Source of the DNA: Ursus arctos
Taxonomy: Eukaryota > Chordata > Mammalia > Carnivora > Ursidae
Assembly: GCF_023065955.2 (NCBI RefSeq)
Contig: NW_026622985.1
Coordinates: 69,429,931-69,493,930, forward strand
DNA length: 64,000 bases
Direction: 5' to 3'
Position numbers and translations under genes: made by a program. Shown here in pieces: positions 58,519 to 64,000 of the stretch (its first letter is position 1; every line of letters begins with the position of its first letter). The notes beneath the pieces are model-generated. The model was not told where the DNA came from and made no database searches. It saw nothing but the letters and a program-made list of their open reading frames with translations.

Positions 58519-60013
58519 GCAGTTGCCTTCCTGTTGTTGGTGCATCTAAATAAAATTTCCAAATTTATCAACTGATACCTGGACAAATGTCTCTAATATC
58601 TGCAAGGCATGTGCTGTTGCAGTTGCCAAGAATCTGAGAAAGCATTCCCGACCAAGAAACAAACGCTCCAGTTTGGGTAGCAAAAATAAATAAATAGAGT
58701 GACTGCTAATTTCTCCACACAGATGGTCCTAGGATTTACTTATATGATGCTCTCTTAGGTCGAAAACCTTATATTTTTCTTCATACAATGGAAGTGTTAT
58801 TTAGTATCACCTTCTTTCAAAGTCTTATCTAACTAAGACTAAATGCTCCTGGTTATAACATGTCTTTTTAATGAGTTTTCTTATTTTATTCTCATTTTGA
58901 GGCACTGCACTCCCTGACTTAACCTAGGGCTAAAATTGAGTATCAAAATCCCATTGTGGTTTCTGGTTCATCAGAAAACACACTGAGCTCCCCGAAAAGG
59001 AGTTCCCTTATTTCCCTATGTTCTCTATGTTTATAACAGAGGAATGAGTGAATCCAGGGTAAGTAGTCCTTTCTGGTCTCTTTTAATTACTAGAACATAG
59101 AGCCTAGGTTTGACAATGACATTGCCCAGCTGATGCAACACTAGAGGTCCAAGGGCAAGGACTTACAGCTACAGTGAAAACAGCAACCCTCGGGTGCTCT
59201 TCTTACCATCAATCACGCTGCTCCTCTTCACGAGCCTCACAGTTCAAGCTCAGACTCTTCTTGTTAATACACCCTTGCCAGACGCAGAGGTGCTCTCTTT
59301 GTCTTCTCTGACTCTTTTTCTATGTTGTAACTCACATGGCTTAGAAGTCATGTGTCATAGTCCCCTTTCACCACCACGTCCAGGGGCTTTCTTCTGCTTT
59401 TTTTTCTGACAACAGATGCCACTAGATATCTCAGGTAACTTTTCCTCTCCTATAGTGGATTTAGCTCATTGTTGGTGATATAAAAAAAAATGATCTTGTA
59501 TAATATATTTCTCCAAATTCAGAACTATACATTTCTTGTGAATGGGGAGCTCCTTTTGAAATTGGTAGGGACCACACATCTGTAAAAGAAATAGTACTTG
59601 GGCCCACCTTGCCCCTCTTCTTTCCCTTTATGGATTGTTGCAATTTCAGAAGCATTACTTACAGCTGCAAATCAGAATGCTTATTCATCTTCACAAAACC
59701 ACCATTTCTTGTCAAATGTTTGTTAGAGTTATTTATAGAATACTACAATTATTATTTTTGTTAAAACAAGGGTTCAGGGTTTCCTCTTTCATTGCCACTT
59801 TTTTCCTAGGATACGTTCTTTTATTATTTATTACCTTGGAAAAAGCCAGAAAGAATGGTAAATACAGTAATGTGAAATGAAGAAAAGATCTTGCCTTCTT
59901 TTAGAGTTACATTGATTTAAAATGCATCATTGACAATATCACCATCATTCAAAGTACTGTACTCATTCAGGTGGCAGATACTATTTGCAAATGCAGAGCT
60001 CATCAGAGAGGCC

Positions 60014-60050
60014 TGCTTCTTCTTCTTCTTTTTTTTTTTCTTTCTTTCAG
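60014..60050 (+). repeat. (CTT)n and poly-T simple repeat
   Basis: Five CTT units run into eleven T and then CTTT units. Confidence 0.9.
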
Positions 60051-60734
60051 TCCCACAAAACTCATCTATTCCATTAAAACAATGAATTAGAAAAATTATG
60101 AAAAACAGCCTGGAGCTGCCTCTTTTGTTCTTTAACATACAGTACTTCTATTGAGCGCTGCAAATGGAATTTATTCATATGTCAGATTATGGGATTGGAC
60201 TATTCTCGTTTTGAAAAGTTATATATTCTTCATTACTCTTCTGCCCATTCTTCTGAGAGCTTTAATGCTTAGGCTGTATTGGATGATGTCTGATCAAAGC
60301 AGTTCTAATTCATAACTTTTGTTTTCTTTTTCATATTAGGGCTGGTTTCAGGATGAACTACTATATTCATCCTAGGCCATACCTTTTAAGGTTAAAAAAA
60401 GGATTTTTGCCTTTTCCTTTGTGTTGTTAATTCATGTAAAGTTCATAAAAATAAGACACAGACATGAGTTCCTTGAAATAAAATAGTTATGGTGTCAGAA
60501 AGAAAACATTTATAAAACATCTTTTTTGATTCTGGAAAATTCATTTTTAAAAGTTTAACTGTAAGTTATGTTTCATACATAGAAGCAACACACAGGCACA
60601 ATAAAGGTATAGGAATTATATATCACATAGTTACTTTAGAGAAGTAAGAGGCAAAATAATGCGCCCCTAATTAACTTTTTAATGCAAACGATAAAGGATT
60701 TCACTTCATTACATGAAAATGGTGTTATCTAGTA

Positions 60735-60952
60735 CTGGGGTGGGCAAACTAAGGTCCACAGGCTTGTTAGCTGTTTTTGTAAATGCACTTTTATCAGAAC
60801 CCAGTCATGTCCCTTAGTTTATGCATCCCCTATGGCCGTGTCCCCTCCTATGACAGAACAGAGGAGTTGCAACAGACACCCAAAGGCTACACGTGTAAAC
60901 CCTAAAGTATTTACTGTCTGGCTTCTTAAAGAAAAAAGTTTGCTGACCTCTG
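60735..60952 (+). mobile_element. hAT-Charlie-type non-autonomous DNA transposon
   Basis: The start ctggggtgggcaaact (60735-60750) and the end agtttgctgacctctg (60937-60952) are imperfect inverted repeats of the type 'cag.ggt..gcaaact'. The phrase 'gtatttactgtctggcttct' near the end is typical of this group. The flanks atctagta (60727-60734) and atctacac (60953-60960) are consistent with an old 8-bp duplication. Confidence 0.75.
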
Positions 60953-60960
60953 ATCTACAC

Positions 60961-61288
60961 ATATTTTGATAAACTGATATTCCCCAAATTTAGAGGTTGA
61001 ATGTGGAACTGTCACTTTTCTATTATAGATCTATTTTATGATCAGATAACAAGGCCTGAGACTCAGCAACTAGGGCCGATGTATAAAAGAAAGGAATGTT
61101 CTTTCTCAAGATGCTCAACGTCCATGGCATAAACCTCTACCACTTGAGATACACTATAGGAAACTTTGTATCAGACACTGAAAGAGCTATTCAGCATCTT
61201 GACAAAAGATGTAACTTCATATAGTGGAGTGCACAAACTTCCAGTGATGACACCAAGAACCTTATTCTCACATAAAAGAGGCAATAAG
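60961..61288. other. Unique DNA
   Basis: Nothing recognised. Confidence 0.45.
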
Positions 61289-61471
61289 AGGGTGCCTGGG
61301 TAGCTCAGTAGGTTGAGTGTCTGACTCTTGGTTTTGGCTCAGGTCATGATATCAGGGTCTTGAGATGCAGTCCCACATCTGACTCCAAGCTCAGCACAGT
61401 GTACTTGGCATTCTTTCCCTCTTTCTCTTCTTCCCCCTCTGCTCTTCCCTTCCCCTCACTTGTGCATGCTC

Positions 61472-61510
<39 letters not shown>

Positions 61511-61528
61511 ATCTTTTTTTAAAAAAAT
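61289..61528 (+). mobile_element. Can-SINE, sense, with expanded AAAT tail
   Basis: Head 'gggtgcctgggtagctcagt', diverged body, then a long (AAAT)n tail. The TSD is poor ('aataagag' against 'aatagagag'). Confidence 0.93.
61472..61513 (+). repeat. (AAAT)n microsatellite in the SINE tail
   Basis: About ten uninterrupted AAAT units grown from the SINE tail; likely to vary in length between individuals. Confidence 0.95.
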
Positions 61529-62929
61529 AGAGAGGACTGTTCTTTTCATTCAACTCATTTTCTGGAGGGATGAGTCCAGGCAACCAGGGAAAAGGGAGGA
61601 TGTTTTTCAGTTAGCCTGTGTTTTGCATCCGTACCTTGCTTTGGTTCTGTATTCATGCTGTGGTGCTTTATAAAAAATGTTTAAATTCATCAATAGTTGT
61701 ATATAGCACCTCTTAAATGATCTTTCAGTGTTTAGCTCCCCTGCAAGTAGCGACTTCACCCCTTGAAAAACCAGCTCCATAATTAGGACTTTACATTTGC
61801 TTTGCTAACACTGACTGTTTGAAATATTCCATTATTTCACCCCTTTTCATGCAATATTTTAGACATCACTGTTTGGAATTGTTCAGACACATTTTTATCC
61901 TAATAGCCACTAATCTTCATATGGGCTAACTTAATAGCTATTAATGAACACAGTTGTTCTTTTTAAAAAGAAATCCTCCTTCTATTAGGTATATATGTCT
62001 CCAATGAGAGCATGAAATTTGAAAAAAATATGATATCGCTATTTTCAATATGTTACAGTCTGCCATGGTTAAAGATCTAATCTCTATGTTTCTTTGACCT
62101 CATAACCTTTTACCTCAACTTTGAGTCTGTGTTCCATTTAAAAATGTAAATATTATTAGTGCATATAGGAAAGATCATCTCTGTTTGAAAATTGCATATA
62201 AATAACTCCAGAGGACTGGAAAGAAGCCTGAGCTAGAATCATTGCATAAGGATTAGATCTGTATTACATTAACTGCAAAAAGAGGGAATTTCATATATTA
62301 ACATATAGAGAACTAGTGAGGAGGTTTGGGCGAAATTTATAAACAACACAGAAGTGAGCCAGTCAATGAAGCTCGTGTTGAAAGATCTTTTCTCCACTAT
62401 TGGCTCTCTGAATTTTAAGTATCATACCAGTTATTAAATATCAATACGGTCAAGTGATTAAAACAAAATGATGGTTCTGCTTATGCCTTGGAATCCTGAG
62501 AAAGCTGATGACTTGAGTCCAGGGGTCTAATTTCCATCCTGTTACACATCTGAAATGACCAAAGAAATATAAAAATAGACACTAATCTGCATCAGTTAAA
62601 GGACCAGAGAAGGGTTATGATTTCCATTGTGAGAAATAGCAAGTATTTCTGCTAGATTTAGTGCACATTAAATGACAAGGCACCAAAGGCTAGTTCACAA
62701 TTCCCCTCTGGAGAAAGCAGTTCAGACTTTCCGGAAGCAATCAAAGGATGGGCTGGCAACCCTGACACCTTTTTAATTGGAAACATGAACACTGAAGGCA
62801 AGGAAAATCTATGGGGAAGATGGGGAGTTTAAATTTGGGATCACTTTTCTGATGCAGATGAGCATTTCCAACTAGTTGTTTAGGGGAGTCTCCAGCATTT
62901 CCTTGTTTTCCCAGCAGAAATAATAATAC
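61529..62929. other. Unique AT-rich block, enhancer-like in part
   Basis: No gene or repeat. The stretch 61690-62050 contains ATTA-rich text ('cttaatagctattaatgaac') similar in style to the first kilobase. Confidence 0.4.
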
Positions 62930-63155
62930 TAATTTATGTGCAGAGTTTATTACGTGCCAGATACTTTCCTAAACACTTAACATGAATTATCATACTTAAT
63001 GCTCCTATTGACCCCTGAAGTAGGTACGCTGAATAGATCAGTTTCACAGGTAAGTAAAGCACAGAAGGCTTAAGTAACTTATCCAAGTTCAAAAAATAAG
63101 CAACAGAACCAAGACGTACACTGTGGCAATCTAACTCGAGATGACACCCTCAGAT
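62930..63155 (-). mobile_element. MIR SINE, antisense, nearly full length
   Basis: 'attacgtgccagatactttc', 'ctgaagtaggtacgctgaat', 'cacagaaggcttaagtaact' and 'gcaacagaaccaagacgt' follow MIR antisense order. Confidence 0.88.
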
Positions 63156-63906
63156 TATATGGCCTCCCAGAAAGTCAGCAACACCACCAGCTATCTTGGC
63201 TTCTCAGTAATACCCGGGGATTCCACTGAGTATAGTACAGCTAGGCTTGGTAGATGCAGCAAATAAAAATAAGTGTTGCCTGGGAATATTTGTATTTCAG
63301 GTGGCCAATGAAAATTTTCTGTATTGCAATTGCATTGTCCTATGCGCTTTGGTATGTATTTAAATGAAAAATATATTTGTTGTCTGACATTAAAATTAAT
63401 TGGGTCTTCTGTGTTTTATCTGCTAACCCTAGGCATGGCCCTGGCTCCTTGGTGACAAAGAGGCAGCCATGGCCGCAGGAGGCACAAAAGCAGCTTCACA
63501 ATGCACCTGGTCTGAAGGTGGGGCAGAAAGACCAGAGCTCTTGATCTGCTGCAGTAGCTCTGCCAAGTAGAGAAGAAATCACAGAATGAGCTACTCCTTC
63601 TGCTGGAAGGTTCTATGTCTGAGCCTGACCTCCTCCCAGGAAACGAGGTTTTACACCACTAATGGACATTTACCAGTCCTCCAGCTGAAGAGCTCAAAGT
63701 GGAAATCTGAGAACAACTAAGAAAACGACATGGGGACCCAAAAGGCAAAACTGTGTTTATGGGCAGACTTCCAGCTGGATTGATCTCTCTTTTGTCAAGA
63801 ATATGTGAATAAATGAAAGCCCAAACGAAGGTTGTCAAGAGAGTTTGCCGCGAAAGAGAGCATCCATTAGGAAATGTCTACTTTTGTTTTTTAAAAATAG
63901 AGTTAA
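63156..63906. other. Unique DNA
   Basis: The part at 63430-63700 is GC-richer with no long open frame. Nothing recognised. Confidence 0.4.
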
Positions 63907-64000
63907 GGGGTGCCTGGATGGCTCAGTCAGGTAAGCATCTGACTCTTGATTTCAGCTCAGGTCATGATCTCAGGGTCATGAGATTGAGCTCTGAGTGGGG
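63907..64000 (+). mobile_element. Can-SINE, cut by the window end
   Basis: Head 'ggggtgcctggatggctcag' and the first 94 bases of a SINE; the rest lies outside the window. Confidence 0.93.

Larger units (their letters stand above)
57261..60713. other. Long mostly unique block, no confirmed gene
   Basis: Contains the longest frame of the window (57958-58518, listed separately), a (CTT)n/poly-T tract at 60014-60050 and otherwise ordinary unique DNA. Confidence 0.4.

Noticed and set aside
59194..59409. Frame starting MLFLPSITLLLFTSLTVQAQ that looks like a signal peptide
   Set aside because: CT-rich DNA gives leucine/serine-rich readings by itself. The rest has no domain and ends in a phenylalanine run coded by poly-T.
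1..64000. CRISPR arrays, operons, phage or plasmid functions
   Set aside because: No regularly spaced repeats, no bacterial gene density; all repeats are mammalian interspersed or simple repeats.

Overview
The window is nuclear DNA from a placental mammal, almost certainly a caniform carnivore of the bear/panda or pinniped kind. The evidence is about sixteen copies of the tRNA-derived carnivore SINE (Can-SINE/SINEC). Several are of the young type whose head reads 'gcgtgatcccggcgttatgg' or close to it, with fresh target-site duplications (TSDs). A carnivore-type L1 3' end sits on a background of ordinary mammalian repeats (MIR, L2, MER5, MLT1, ERV-L, old L1).

I find no convincing protein-coding exon, no RNA gene, no CRISPR and nothing of bacterial type. 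The open frames are short, mostly lie in repeats, and are about as long as chance predicts. The window reads as a gene desert or the inside of a very large intron.

Layout. 1-4.5 kb: mostly unique AT-rich sequence that opens with a cluster of five CTAATTA homeodomain-type sites, a candidate enhancer. 4.55-5.17 kb: a retroviral-type LTR. 6.5-8.0 kb: an old L1 broken by an antisense LTR and by a SINE-in-SINE nest. 8.6-14 kb: unique DNA with five antisense SINEs. 14.5-15.7 kb: 5'-truncated carnivore L1. 16.3-17.9 kb: antisense ancient L1. 17.9-20.2 kb: antisense ERV-L internal region. 21.2-22.5 kb: converging L2 3' ends. 23.6-25.0 kb: long antisense L2 reaching into its reverse transcriptase. 25.05-25.83 kb: a second antisense ERV-L piece. 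26.7 kb: an unexplained perfect 18-bp hairpin. 27.5-29.2 kb: an MLT1 LTR, then less certain repeats. 33.7-38.2 kb: a TSD-flanked L1 with an intact-looking 5' end but no ORF1 and no start of ORF2. 39-50 kb: mostly unique DNA with a MER5 and several MIRs. 50.6-52.3 kb: a SINE cluster. 52.8-54.3 kb: an unexplained roughly 147-bp inverted repeat about 1.25 kb apart. 54.9-55.4 kb: a decayed non-LTR reverse transcriptase unlike L1. 55.7-56.2 kb: a MIR inside a MIR. 56.4-64 kb: unique DNA with SINEs, a hAT element and a MIR.

No genes act together here. What can be read is the order of insertions, mainly from nesting and TSDs. The parts most likely to have a function are unique blocks that resemble developmental enhancers, which only cross-species alignment could confirm. 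I saw no clear new biological system. The best leads are the internally deleted L1, the long inverted repeat, the 18-bp hairpin and the non-L1 reverse transcriptase remnant. Repeat names come from memory of consensus features, not from a search.
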